7,182 nt of DNA, taken from contig JAOZTW010000256.1 in assembly GCA_029938985.1 (NCBI GenBank), forward strand, positions 1 to 7,182, in the 5' to 3' direction. Position 1 is the first letter of the stretch. Each line of letters opens with the position of its first letter. Shown piece by piece: positions 7,154 to 7,182 of the stretch. The position numbers and the translations under genes were made by a program. This DNA is from Bacteroidales bacterium. GTDB taxonomy: Bacteria; Bacteroidota; Bacteroidia; Bacteroidales; JAOZQN01. The notes beneath the pieces are model-generated. The model saw only the letters and a list, made by a program, of their open reading frames with translations, was not told the origin of the DNA and made no database searches.

Positions 7154-7179
7154 AAAAACGATGGTAGTCGTTTTTTTTT
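7154..7179 (+). terminator. Intrinsic terminator-like hairpin with T run at the right edge
   Basis: AAAAACGA at 7154-7161 pairs with TCGTTTTT at 7168-7175 around a 6-nt loop, and the T run continues to 7179. The stem has few G/C pairs but the form is that of a Rho-independent terminator on the plus strand. It may be a second terminator for the channel transcript, or the end of a short transcript from the 6930-7150 region. The mirrored A run could also serve a gene entering from the right. Confidence 0.55.
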
Positions 7180-7182
7180 GTT

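Overview
The window is AT-rich (roughly 30% G+C by eye). It carries four protein-coding genes whose style points to the Bacteroidota. Codons are A/T-ending, no Shine-Dalgarno sequences are visible before the starts, and an exact match to the Bacteroidota -7 promoter element (TAnnTTTG) lies upstream of lipB. The Lon and amidohydrolase sequences also read like Bacteroidota versions. The genus cannot be fixed from this window.

Layout from left to right. (1) Positions 1-1311, plus strand: the 5'-truncated end of an SsnA-like amidohydrolase of the cytosine/chlorohydrolase deaminase group, with a tyrosine where the first metal-binding histidine is expected. (2) Positions 1312-1456: a convergent intergenic gap with three 11-bp repeats, a strong bidirectional terminator, and a 7-bp tandem repeat that runs into the lon stop codon. 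(3) Positions 1457-3931, minus strand: a complete LonA protease. (4) Positions 3932-4152: a very AT-rich spacer with scattered GTTAATAA copies. (5) Positions 4153-4815, minus strand: lipB, octanoyltransferase of lipoate synthesis. (6) Positions 4816-4934: a divergent promoter region. (7) Positions 4935-6929, plus strand: a 664-residue protein in which a long beta-solenoid is fused to a two-transmembrane potassium channel with a TIGYGD filter. (8) Positions 6930-7182: no gene seen, but short repeats, small hairpins and a terminator-like hairpin with a T run at the right edge.

The genes do not form one pathway. lipB and lon are tandem on the minus strand but about 220 bp apart, so co-transcription is possible but not shown. 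The amidohydrolase converges on lon and the channel gene diverges from lipB.

The most notable object is the channel protein. Its solenoid consists of 27 consecutive 12-residue units (residues about 103-426) with no insertion or deletion, of the form F-G-x-G-x-h-x-F-x-x-s-x. This looks like a modified pentapeptide-repeat helix in which normal 5-residue faces alternate with 7-residue faces carrying a glycine loop. The two active-site oddities, His to Tyr in the amidohydrolase and Pro to Tyr in LipB, also deserve a look.
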